A stretch of 16,551 nucleotides of DNA from Candidatus Sphingobacterium stercoripullorum. GTDB lineage: Bacteria; Bacteroidota; Bacteroidia; Sphingobacteriales; Sphingobacteriaceae. Both the position numbers and the translations under genes were made by a program. Where the stretch lies: positions 1 through 16,551 of the forward strand of contig DXEZ01000173.1 in assembly GCA_019114715.1 (NCBI GenBank). Direction: 5' to 3'. The notes under the pieces are model-generated. The model saw only the letters and a program-made list of their open reading frames with translations, had not been told where the DNA came from and ran no database searches. Below are positions 1-8,296 of this stretch, one piece after another (positions within the stretch are counted from its first letter, which is position 1; every line of letters starts with the position of its first letter).

Positions 1-1013
1 AGCTGCACGGCAGACTCTATAGCCAGCACCATAGCATCTGGACTCGCCACGCCCTTTCCAGCAATTTCAAAAGCAGTACCGTGATCCACCGAGGTGCGTA
101 TGATGGGCAAGCCCATGGTTATATTCACTCCCTTGACGCTGTCCATTTGCTTTTTCTCGGCATTCCACTTAAAGCCGGTTAACTTAAAAGGAATATGTCC
201 TTGGTCGTGATACATGGCCACTATCCCTCCGTAATAGCCGGTTACAGCTTTAGAGAACAAGGTATCGGCAGGCACGGGCCCTTCAACATCATAACCTAAC
301 TTGAAAGCTTCTTCAACTGCTGGTAGTATTTCTTGATCGTCCTCCGTGCCAAACAGTCCTGAATCTCCCGCGTGGGGATTTAGTCCGGCAATTCCAATTT
401 TCAAGTTAGATACCCCAAGGCTCTTAAGCCCGTTATGGAGCAGCTCGGTGACTTCAAGGATACGCTCTTTCTTGACTAAATCACAAGCTTCTCGCAATGA
501 GACGTGGGTAGAAACATGGATCACCCTTAAATTCTCCTCAACAAGGAGCATCGCATATTTCTGGGTATTGGTATAATGGGCATAAATTTCAGTATGTCCC
601 GCAAATTGATGTCCCGCCTCGTTGATGGACTTTTTATTAATGGGTCCAGTAACCGTGGCTGACAACTCCCCTTTCAAAGCCAGGTCGATCACTTTTTTAA
701 TGGATTGGAAGGACGCCTCTCCTGCTTCGGCAGAAACCTCACCGAAAGTAACTTTGGATAAATCGGTGTTTTTAAGATCTAAAACATCTGCCCGTCCGGC
801 CTTGAATTCTGCATCGGAGACCTTGGAGATGCTATGGATCTCAATGGGAAGATTTAACCGAGTAGCGATGTGTTTAAACACCTCTGCATCGCCCACAATG
901 ACGGGCCTGCATATTGACGTTACTCTATCTTCTAATAAGGCTTTCAGCGCTATTTCGGGACCTATACTAGCGGGGTCCCCCATGGTAATACCAATGATGG
1001 GTTTATTATGCAT
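1..1013 (-). CDS. pdxA: PdxA-family 4-phospho-hydroxyacid dehydrogenase (3' end cut by window edge)
   Basis: Reading starts at the ATG at 1013 and stays open for 337 codons to the left edge, so probably only the last few residues are missing (the family is usually about 330-345 aa). The N-terminus is a PdxA signature (IIGITMGDPASIGPE, residues 6-20). The three metal-binding histidines of the family can be placed at H170 (STHVSLREA), H214 (GLNPHAGDSG) and H269 (YHDQGHIPFK), followed by the TSVDHGTAFEIAGKG block near 307-321. PdxA oxidises 4-phosphohydroxy-L-threonine with NAD in pyridoxal phosphate synthesis. PdxA2-type paralogues oxidise D-threonate or D-erythronate 4-phosphate to DHAP plus CO2, and TphB acts on a terephthalate diol. 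The start overlaps the upstream gene's stop by 8 bp, implying translational coupling. Family assignment is firm. Because the gene ends a glycan-uptake operon, I infer a catabolic PdxA2-like role rather than vitamin B6 synthesis, but the sequence alone does not prove it. Confidence 0.9.
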   Translation of the reverse strand, partial: MHNKPIIGITMGDPASIGPEIALKALLEDRVTSICRPVIVGDAEVFKHIATRLNLPIEIHSISKVSDAEFKAGRADVLDLKNTDLSKVTFGEVSAEAGEASFQSIKKVIDLALKGELSATVTGPINKKSINEAGHQFAGHTEIYAHYTNTQKYAMLLVEENLRVIHVSTHVSLREACDLVKKERILEVTELLHNGLKSLGVSNLKIGIAGLNPHAGDSGLFGTEDDQEILPAVEEAFKLGYDVEGPVPADTLFSKAVTGYYGGIVAMYHDQGHIPFKLTGFKWNAEKKQMDSVKGVNITMGLPIIRTSVDHGTAFEIAGKGVASPDAMVLAIESAVQ

Positions 1014-1950
1014 GACTAATTAAATTCAATTTCAAGTTTGATTTTCTTACTACTTCTTTAAAGGAAGCAAGTACTTTTTCTGCGTCCTCTTCTCCTAGAG
1101 GGTATAATGGAGGCATCATATGCGCCTGGCAAAGGCCTAGCTCGCGCATGATTACCTTCAAGGCCCAAAGCGACTCCCCTAACAGCTTATCAGACTGATA
1201 CACCCGGCCTATTTCATCGGATACCTTTTGCAAGGAAAGTGCTGTCTCTTCATCTCCTTGCTCTACAGCCTCGCACATCTCCTTGTATATCGAAGGAGCA
1301 AAATTGCCTGTGCTAGGGATAATTCCTGCGCTACCTTGAATTAAAGAATGTGATGCTCCACCCGACCAGCCCATATAATGTTTGAAATCCTCTCTATCGC
1401 GCCATAGCTCTAAGGAGCGATCAACGCGCTCCAAATCCCGCTCGGAATCTTTCACGGCGACAATTTTTGGATTTCTACTTAATTTATCTATTAAGTCAAT
1501 AGGGATAGACATACCGGTTGTAGCGGGAATATTGTAGAGAATTAGTTCTGGAGAAATTTTCTCAGCAAGGTCTGTAAAATAACCTTCCATCTGCTGTTCG
1601 GTGAGCTTATAATAATTCGGCAAGGTTGCTGCAACCTGCTGAACTCCATTTTCAAACGCCCAGTTGGCTAATAAAATGGATTCCTCCAATGTATTGGATA
1701 AAATACCAACGTATAGCTTTCCCCCAATAGGCCTATTGATCGCTGCCTCCTTGATGTACTGCCTTTTCAGCTCATAGGATAAAGACGCTGCTTCACCCGT
1801 AGTACCTAAAATAAACGGTGTAGCACCATTAGCATATAGGTAGGAAAAAATTCTCGAAACACCCTCTTTGTCTAGACCCAGATCGGCATCTAAAGGAACT
1901 ATAACCGGGACTATAACTTCTTTTTTCTCTTGATTTCCTTTCATATTCAT
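1006..1950 (-). CDS. DapA-superfamily (class I pyruvate) aldolase/dehydratase, probably not a true DHDPS
   Basis: This 314-aa protein has the whole Schiff-base TIM-barrel pattern of the DHDPS/N-acetylneuraminate lyase superfamily: GTTGE at 49-53, the tyrosine pair in LPNYYKLTEQ (113-114), the catalytic tyrosine Y139 in YNIPATTG, and the Schiff-base lysine K167 in IVAVKDSE. In authentic dihydrodipicolinate synthase the corresponding stretch is YNVPSRTG, whose arginine binds the carboxylate of aspartate semialdehyde. Here that position is T144. This points away from lysine synthesis and towards the branch that cleaves or dehydrates 2-keto-3-deoxy acids or related pyruvate adducts. The ATG at 1950 starts one base after the stop of the alcohol dehydrogenase gene; a second ATG at 1944 is also possible. 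The stop overlaps the pdxA start. A role in acid-sugar breakdown downstream of pectin uptake is inferred from context; the substrate is unknown. Confidence 0.9.
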   Translation of the reverse strand: MNMKGNQEKKEVIVPVIVPLDADLGLDKEGVSRIFSYLYANGATPFILGTTGEAASLSYELKRQYIKEAAINRPIGGKLYVGILSNTLEESILLANWAFENGVQQVAATLPNYYKLTEQQMEGYFTDLAEKISPELILYNIPATTGMSIPIDLIDKLSRNPKIVAVKDSERDLERVDRSLELWRDREDFKHYMGWSGGASHSLIQGSAGIIPSTGNFAPSIYKEMCEAVEQGDEETALSLQKVSDEIGRVYQSDKLLGESLWALKVIMRELGLCQAHMMPPLYPLGEEDAEKVLASFKEVVRKSNLKLNLISHA

Positions 1951-1951
1951 A

Positions 1952-3103
1952 TTAATAGGCAGCTTTAAAAATATTCACCGCATCTTCAAATTTAACCTCT
2001 CTTGGGTTGTTCACTAGTAACCTTTCAATCTTCATGGCATCATGCGCCATTTCCTCAATGGCACTTTCCGGCACGTCCACGTCCCTTAGCCGCGCAGGAA
2101 TTCCGCAACCTTTAATCATAGATTTTATTTTTTCAATCCCTGATTTTGCAGTCTCCTCATCGCTGCTTAACCTCTGGCAGCCTAAAGCAATAGCTACTTG
2201 AGCGTATTTTTTCGGATTACTGGTGTAATTAAACTCCATGACATAAGGAAGTAGCAGTGCATTGGACAGGCCGTGAGCTAGGTTAAACATGCTACCTAAT
2301 GGATAGGACAAAGCATGTACAGCTGCCGTATTAACTGGCCCTAAACAAAGCCCTCCTAACATGCTCCCCATAGCCACATGATACCTAGCCTCCTTATTCC
2401 CCCCATTTTGTACCGCCTCGCGGATATTCTCAGCAATAAGGCGGATGCCCTCATAAGCAAAAATATCTATAAAAGGTTGCGCAAACTTATTGGTAAAAGC
2501 CTCTAAGCAATGCGTCAAGGCATCTAAACCGGTAGAAGCCGTAATCGCAGGAGGTAAGCCCAAGGTTAATTCGGGGTCAATGTACACCTTATCAGGAACT
2601 AAGAAGGGGCTTATAACACCTTTCTTCTGGTTTTCGTCGTCTATAAATATCGCATTGGGTGACACCTCGCTTCCAGTGCCGGAGGTTGTTGGCACACATA
2701 TAAGAGGTATACTTCTCCCTTTCAACAGTCCATTTCCGACAATAGCCTCTAAAGGCTGGTTGTTACCGAGCTGCGCGGCGACAACTTTCGCTACATCTAG
2801 TACGCTCCCCCCACCTATACCAAGCACGACTTCAATGGACTTATCCATATACTTATCTATAACTTGCAAAACATCCTTAAAGGAAGGCTCTCGGACGATA
2901 CTCGTATCCACAAAGACGTTTACGCCTTGGGTTTTTAAACTTCCAATATACTGTTCCAGTTCACCCAGCAATGGGTCAATAGTCAGTATAGCGATAGATT
3001 TATGGTTCTGCTCGCCGATGTAATCAAACAATTGTTTTAAAACACCGTTCCCAAAGACTAAGTCTCCAGGGAAGCTCACCTTTAAAACGCTATTAGTAAT
3101 CAT
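1952..3103 (-). CDS. Iron-containing (group III) alcohol dehydrogenase
   Basis: This 383-aa protein is a full-length group III NAD(P)-dependent alcohol dehydrogenase of the FucO/DhaT/AdhB type. The nucleotide-binding motif GIGGGSVLDVAK lies at 95-106 and PTTSGTGSEVSP at 138-149. The four metal ligands of the family are all present: D194 and H198 (TGLDALTHCLEAF), H263 (AVHALSYPLG) and H277 (LAHGLSN). It has no signal peptide and should be cytosolic. It probably interconverts a short aldehyde or keto group with the alcohol. It begins 86 bp after SusD-2 and is followed one base later by the DapA-like gene, so the two are surely cotranscribed. An attractive inference is that it reduces an aldehyde released by the aldolase, or oxidises a sugar acid before it. 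The family is too promiscuous to name a substrate. Confidence 0.92.
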   Translation of the reverse strand: MITNSVLKVSFPGDLVFGNGVLKQLFDYIGEQNHKSIAILTIDPLLGELEQYIGSLKTQGVNVFVDTSIVREPSFKDVLQVIDKYMDKSIEVVLGIGGGSVLDVAKVVAAQLGNNQPLEAIVGNGLLKGRSIPLICVPTTSGTGSEVSPNAIFIDDENQKKGVISPFLVPDKVYIDPELTLGLPPAITASTGLDALTHCLEAFTNKFAQPFIDIFAYEGIRLIAENIREAVQNGGNKEARYHVAMGSMLGGLCLGPVNTAAVHALSYPLGSMFNLAHGLSNALLLPYVMEFNYTSNPKKYAQVAIALGCQRLSSDEETAKSGIEKIKSMIKGCGIPARLRDVDVPESAIEEMAHDAMKIERLLVNNPREVKFEDAVNIFKAAY

Positions 3104-3189
3104 AAATGTTCAAATAGTTTATTCCTTGTTCTATACCTACTTGTATTAGTACGACTAAAAAGAAGGCTTATTATATTTCTATACAGTAA

Positions 3190-5076
3190 TTAATACCCCG
3201 CATTTTGACCAAATTCTTCAGGATTGGAGATGGCATCCAAAAAGGATTGAGGAATAGGGCGCACTATATGTTTATTTTCATCAAAAAATTGAATATCTGG
3301 GTTGGTAGCATTTAAGTAATTCGAGGTTAATTTCCCCATACGCTTTAAATCATACCAGCGAGTTTGCTCTCCAGCAAGCTCTCGTCCCCGTTCCTCAAGA
3401 ATAAAATCTAAAGTTGCCTGATCCGCTGAAATTTCCATCTCTTGCGCTCTAGAGGAAATAGCTGCTCTTTTACGAACTGCATTGATGTAAGTCTGGGCTT
3501 TTTGTTTATCGCCATTGTACAATAGAGCAGCTTCAGCTGCCATGAGGTAAACATCGCCTAGTCTTATAATAGGGATATCTCCTAACCACTGCTGTCTATC
3601 CATTACAAATTCCCAACTCGAGAATTTTTTCATAGATGGGTAAACCTCTCGTGTATAGGTAGCCATTTGATTTGTTTCCGGTTCAACCCATCTACCATCT
3701 GCCTGAAACCAATCCGAGGGATCAACAATCCAAAAAGGTAAGTCTCGTTTTTCCTCGTCCGACATCACCCAATTGGGAGTTAACACAGATAATCCATCCA
3801 GCCATCCGTCTCCATCTTCATCAACCATATTGACAACCCCCATCCGCCATGATGAAAGCCCGCCTTGTACTAAAGTTTGATCTCCATCTGCGGTGTTTTT
3901 TATTACATGGCCCACTAAATTAGGGTTTTTATTGTATTGCTGGACCATAGATTGACTAATGGTAACATCCTCCCATTTTGAATTGTAGTATTCATAAAAA
4001 AAGGTTTCTTTAAACCGGGTATCTGCTGGATCAGCAACCGGTTCAAATAACTCGGTCAATAAATATTTCGTTGGCTTAAAGTTTCTACTATTTGAACGGC
4101 CAGACCAAGTTTCATTTTCCTGCGTTCCCCAAGGTGCCGCTGTAGTACGCGTATCCATTAAATAATACTGCCTTGTTCTACCTCTATTCCAATTTTCTGG
4201 GTTGCGTCCTTCGATTTCATCTATGGCTTGTAAAAACAAAAACTCTTTGTTGTTTTTATTATTTTTACCATCCCACAACTTGGCAAAACCAGATTGCTCA
4301 TCATCACTCTCATAAAGTCCCACGCCATACTTACTAGCATTATTGATTAGTTCTTCTGCAGCGTTCAATGCTTTTTCAGCATTTTTCTCCACATCTCCCA
4401 ATCTAGTTCTTTGCAAATAAGCTTTCGCTAGCATAGCCAGCGCTGCTTTTTTGGTTACCCGCCCTCTTTCATTATTATTCACATCAGGTAAATGTTCAGC
4501 AGCAAATTCAAGATCAGAAATTATCAGATCATAGAACTCCTCCTCAGTGCTTCTCTCTGGGTTATTTATTGCTCCAGTTTCAGTTAGTGGTAACGTAGTC
4601 AAGGAAACTCCTCCAAATTGTTCAACTAAGTGCCAGTTCGCCCATCCTCTTAAAAAATACGCCTCAGCTACTTTAGCATTTCTTGCTTCTTCCGAGTTAA
4701 ACCCTTCAACTTGGTCAGCATAAAAGATCGCTGTATTGCAATAATTAATTGTTGCATACATTCCTCTCCAAAAAACTCTCAAAGTCCCCAAGTCTGCACT
4801 CATATTACTATTGTAAAGAGTAAACCCAGTTTCATTATTACCAACGTTAATCCAAAGGTCAGTCCCCATTTCCATGGCGCCTATACCGTCAATCTTACCG
4901 TAAAAATAATACATCCCATCATAGCAATAATTTATCAAGCTCTCGTACCCGTCCTGATACTTATATGCTGTTTCTACATCTACTGTCGAAGGGTTCCACT
5001 CATCAAGAGAACACGATGATAATCCTGATGCTAAAAAAAGACCGAGTAATATTTTATATCCTACTGTTGTTTTCAT
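3190..5076 (-). CDS. susD: SusD/RagB-family glycan-binding lipoprotein (second pair)
   Basis: This 628-aa surface lipoprotein captures glycan for the partner SusC. The signal peptide ends in a lipobox LSSC with the lipidated cysteine at C22, followed by SLDEWNPS, a SusD-like mature start. The helical TPR-type core includes AEAYFLRGWANWHLVEQFGG (about 137-156) and KAALAMLAKAYLQRTRLGD (about 210-228). The C-terminal SusD signature is RLGDVYLMAAEAAL (505-518) and ERGRELAGEQTRWYDLKRM (562-580). Between about 408 and 465 lies a tryptophan-rich stretch (W410, W425, W436, W449, W456, W463) that includes a DEDGDGWLDG loop at 419-428, which looks like a calcium loop. A short Asn/Lys run (KNNKNNK, 271-277) is low complexity. 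The gene starts 42 bp after SusC-2, forming the usual C-D pair. The ligand is inferred to be a pectic oligosaccharide from the neighbouring lyase. Confidence 0.95.
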   Translation of the reverse strand: MKTTVGYKILLGLFLASGLSSCSLDEWNPSTVDVETAYKYQDGYESLINYCYDGMYYFYGKIDGIGAMEMGTDLWINVGNNETGFTLYNSNMSADLGTLRVFWRGMYATINYCNTAIFYADQVEGFNSEEARNAKVAEAYFLRGWANWHLVEQFGGVSLTTLPLTETGAINNPERSTEEEFYDLIISDLEFAAEHLPDVNNNERGRVTKKAALAMLAKAYLQRTRLGDVEKNAEKALNAAEELINNASKYGVGLYESDDEQSGFAKLWDGKNNKNNKEFLFLQAIDEIEGRNPENWNRGRTRQYYLMDTRTTAAPWGTQENETWSGRSNSRNFKPTKYLLTELFEPVADPADTRFKETFFYEYYNSKWEDVTISQSMVQQYNKNPNLVGHVIKNTADGDQTLVQGGLSSWRMGVVNMVDEDGDGWLDGLSVLTPNWVMSDEEKRDLPFWIVDPSDWFQADGRWVEPETNQMATYTREVYPSMKKFSSWEFVMDRQQWLGDIPIIRLGDVYLMAAEAALLYNGDKQKAQTYINAVRKRAAISSRAQEMEISADQATLDFILEERGRELAGEQTRWYDLKRMGKLTSNYLNATNPDIQFFDENKHIVRPIPQSFLDAISNPEEFGQNAGY

Positions 5077-5118
5077 TTCTCAATAATTTAGTTCAAACTT
5101 TGTATTTTAATACCATAC

Positions 5119-8100
5119 TTAGAATGAAAGGTTAACACCAAAAACCATTTGTCTATAAAGAGGGAAAGAGTCCGTCGCTCCCGTTTCCGGGTCCATATCT
5201 TTTAACAAATGACTTTTTGTAAAAATCAAAGGGTTATACATGGTTGCATAAACCCGACAGTTGGACATTTTCAATCCTTTAGCGATAGATTCTGGAAGTG
5301 AATATCCTAAAGAAATATTTTTAATTTTTATAAAAGATGCATCTACAATGCGAAGTCCAGATGTAGGGTTTGAATGGTTAGATGTTCTATTTATATAAGG
5401 TCTAGGAAAATCATTAGTTGGATTTTCTGGAGTCCAATAATTATAAACCGACGGCATATTGATAGACTTATAACCAAAATACCCTAATAAATCAGCATCT
5501 ATATGATGTCCCCAACGGGCAATTGTAAATACACTTAAGTCCAAGCCTTTGTAAGTGAACGTATTTTGCCATCCAGCAGTCCACTTTGGGCTACCTTGAC
5601 CTATTACCATTCGATCATCTGGAGAAATCGAGTATGGATTATCAGAAGTATACTCCACCGGGTCTTCAGAACTAGGGTCAATCCAGACTCCCTCCTTAAC
5701 TCTCTCAAGTCTTGATTGGACTTTTACATCTCCCGGTCGTAGTCCAAAAACTGCTGCATCTAAAGCCTCATCCTGCTGCCAAATTCCAATTTTATTATAA
5801 TCATAAACTGTATTGCTAGGTCTGTTCATAAAAAGCCCTAGCGAAACAAGGTCGTCTACCGATACTCCACTTCCTAAGTCAATGGACCGTACTTGCTCTT
5901 TGTTATAAGCATAGGTTAAAGTAGAATTCCACTGAAAGGCATCACCATTAAGTAGATTATTTCCTGTTAATGTAAGCTCAATTCCTTTATTATTCATCCT
6001 TGCGAGATTCGCTGTCATTTGATAAGGAGACTTGGGAGTAAACCCACCACTTGAAAAAGGTAAATCTCGCGCATAAAGCACATCACGAGTATCCGTATCA
6101 TATAGCTCTAAGGAACCTGTCAATCGATTATTCAATAAGCCGAAGTCCAGTCCGATATTAAAGTTGTATGATTTCTCCCAAGAAAGATCCGGGTTACCTA
6201 CAGCTTGCGTAAGAACTGCAACGGGAAGAACTCCACCGCCTAGATTGATTTGATCCAAACCCGAGCTCGTCACTTCGGTTAATGTGGAGTAAGGAGAGAT
6301 TCCAGAATTCCCCGACACACCGTATGATACACGTAACTTTAAATCGCTAAAGAAGTCACGGGAACCTTGCATAAATTCTTCATCAATGACTCTCCATGCT
6401 CCAGCAGCAGCTAAAAAAGTGTCCCACCTTTTAGCAAGTTGAGAGACACCATCAGTACGGTGAGTTAAAGTCAGCAGGTACTTCCCTTTATAGCCGTAAT
6501 TTAATCTGGATGCTACGGACATTCTCTTAGATGTGTAATACCTAGACTGAACCTGGGCCTTAGTTCCTCCTTGTAAGGAGAAAAACTCATATTCATCATA
6601 TAAAAACCCTTCACTATACGCAAAAGATTCTTCGTTTTGATTATCTGCCCATGAAGATACCAAGGTAGCAGATAAGTCGTGATGCTTTCCAATTTTCGTA
6701 TTGTAATTCAATATATTTTCCCATACATATTTATAGCCTAACCCAGTCGAATAACTTCCATTTCTTATTGGTGTAGTACTTCCAGCTAGCATCATATAGG
6801 TTCTATCGCTATTAAACTCACCCGTTCTCCTATTGTTTAGAGTAGCGCCTAGAATAGATCTAAAAGATAGACCTCTGGTAATATCCACATCTATATAAGG
6901 GTTAACATTTACCTCAAGTTGTTTTGAATTTTGTCTCAAGGTATGAGGTATATCATCAGCCAGTAAGCTTGGGTTTTCCATACCTGGGATGGGAAAAACA
7001 TTAATATTTCCATCGGCATCGTAGACTTCACCCAAAGGAGCCATATCAAAGTTTTTGTTTAGACGACTCGGCCGAGTTTCATTATCTCGCCAACTTAATC
7101 CAGAAACAATTCCTCCTTCAAACCACTCACCTATTTTCGTAGTCGCGCCAGCACGTGAAGTGAACAAATCAGATTGATCACTCCTATATATTCCTTTAGT
7201 AGAGTTGTATCCTAAACTAAAATATCCTTGAGTTTTATCTGTCCCTCCTTTTACAGATAAAGCGTAATTTTGTTGCACACCTGTCTGTAGAGTTTCATCA
7301 ACCCAATTCACCCATTTTTCCTGATCAATATATCCATTTAATCGTTCTGGGTTTAAGTTCCATGCCGTTAAAAGTTCGTCCCGATCATTAGAAGGCCTAT
7401 CGTTAGTTGCAATAAATGCATCTTCGAGGTATTGCAACCATTGGTTACCTTGAAATGCGGAAGGGTATTTCCCATTTGAATTTACCCCTGCGTATGCGTC
7501 AAAATTTATGGCGACCCGCCCCTCTTTCGCTTTTTTGGTCGTTACAATGAATACTCCATTAGCACCTGCTGAACCGTATATAGCAGTTGAAGCGGCGTCT
7601 TTAAGAATATCGATACTTTCAATATCATTGGGATTGAGATTGGTAATACTCCCCGGAATTCCATCAATAATATACAATGGTGCATTCCCTGCTGTCAAAG
7701 AACGATTACCTCGTAATAAAATGCTCGATCCAGAATTAGCTTTTCCAGATTCTCTCGCAATATCCACACCCGCGATTCTACCTTGAAGTGCTTCTATAGG
7801 ATTAGTTACAGGTGCTCTAGTTATATCTTCAGATTTCACTGAAGAAACAGCACCTGTTAAATCTTTACGTTTCACCGAACCGTATCCTATAACAACAACT
7901 TCCTCAAGGACAGACTCCTCGCTCTCTAACACTACATTTAACACAGTATCTTGGCGTACATACACCTGGAAAGGATTGAACCCTATAGCAGAAAACACCA
8001 GATTGCCTGATGTTTCCATTTTTATATTAAACTCTCCATTTTTATCAGTAGAAACCTCTCCAGTTTCAAAACGAATCGTAGTCCCGCTAAGGATTTGTCC

Positions 8101-8247
8101 ATCGGTAGACTTAACTACCCCCCGAACTTGAATGGGGTCCTGTTGGTAGAAGTTAACTTCATGTGTACTGCTAGAAAAAGGGTTTCCTTGTACAGTAACA
8201 GATACACACATTGCGTAGAACAACCATCGAATTTTCAGCTTCTTCAT
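5119..8247 (-). CDS. susC: SusC/RagA-family TonB-dependent outer-membrane glycan transporter (second pair)
   Basis: This 1042-aa protein is a full-length SusC. A signal peptide occupies roughly the first 21 residues. A carboxypeptidase-regulatory-like domain follows at about 41-108 (VRGVVKSTDGQ through LNVVLES). A TonB-box-like segment EEVVVIGYGSVKRKD lies at 115-129, and the plug is at about 126-238 with LYIIDGIPG and SIDILKDAASTAIYGSAGAN. The rest is the 22-strand beta-barrel, ending in VFGVNLSF with the terminal aromatic residue needed for barrel assembly. It imports oligosaccharides held by the SusD that follows 42 bp later. It starts 49 bp after the pectate lyase stop, so lyase, SusC-2 and SusD-2 form one block. 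It differs clearly from SusC-1 in the barrel, so this is not a recent duplication of that pair. Confidence 0.96.
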   Translation of the reverse strand: MKKLKIRWLFYAMCVSVTVQGNPFSSSTHEVNFYQQDPIQVRGVVKSTDGQILSGTTIRFETGEVSTDKNGEFNIKMETSGNLVFSAIGFNPFQVYVRQDTVLNVVLESEESVLEEVVVIGYGSVKRKDLTGAVSSVKSEDITRAPVTNPIEALQGRIAGVDIARESGKANSGSSILLRGNRSLTAGNAPLYIIDGIPGSITNLNPNDIESIDILKDAASTAIYGSAGANGVFIVTTKKAKEGRVAINFDAYAGVNSNGKYPSAFQGNQWLQYLEDAFIATNDRPSNDRDELLTAWNLNPERLNGYIDQEKWVNWVDETLQTGVQQNYALSVKGGTDKTQGYFSLGYNSTKGIYRSDQSDLFTSRAGATTKIGEWFEGGIVSGLSWRDNETRPSRLNKNFDMAPLGEVYDADGNINVFPIPGMENPSLLADDIPHTLRQNSKQLEVNVNPYIDVDITRGLSFRSILGATLNNRRTGEFNSDRTYMMLAGSTTPIRNGSYSTGLGYKYVWENILNYNTKIGKHHDLSATLVSSWADNQNEESFAYSEGFLYDEYEFFSLQGGTKAQVQSRYYTSKRMSVASRLNYGYKGKYLLTLTHRTDGVSQLAKRWDTFLAAAGAWRVIDEEFMQGSRDFFSDLKLRVSYGVSGNSGISPYSTLTEVTSSGLDQINLGGGVLPVAVLTQAVGNPDLSWEKSYNFNIGLDFGLLNNRLTGSLELYDTDTRDVLYARDLPFSSGGFTPKSPYQMTANLARMNNKGIELTLTGNNLLNGDAFQWNSTLTYAYNKEQVRSIDLGSGVSVDDLVSLGLFMNRPSNTVYDYNKIGIWQQDEALDAAVFGLRPGDVKVQSRLERVKEGVWIDPSSEDPVEYTSDNPYSISPDDRMVIGQGSPKWTAGWQNTFTYKGLDLSVFTIARWGHHIDADLLGYFGYKSINMPSVYNYWTPENPTNDFPRPYINRTSNHSNPTSGLRIVDASFIKIKNISLGYSLPESIAKGLKMSNCRVYATMYNPLIFTKSHLLKDMDPETGATDSFPLYRQMVFGVNLSF

Positions 8248-8296
8248 AATTATTAGTTTTATAAACCCTACCGCCTTGCTAGCTGATAGGAGAATG

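Noticed and set aside
622..1023. 133-residue plus-strand open frame
   Set aside because: It is antisense to the PdxA-family gene, whose motifs are intact across this stretch; no protein family features of its own.
2490..3023. 177-residue plus-strand open frame
   Set aside because: Antisense to the alcohol dehydrogenase with all its metal and cofactor motifs; composition looks like a shadow frame.
3104..3189. Promoter in the 86-bp gap before the alcohol dehydrogenase
   Set aside because: Only A/T-rich DNA and a short TTCTATAC direct repeat; no good -33/-7 pair, so read-through from SusD-2 is simpler.
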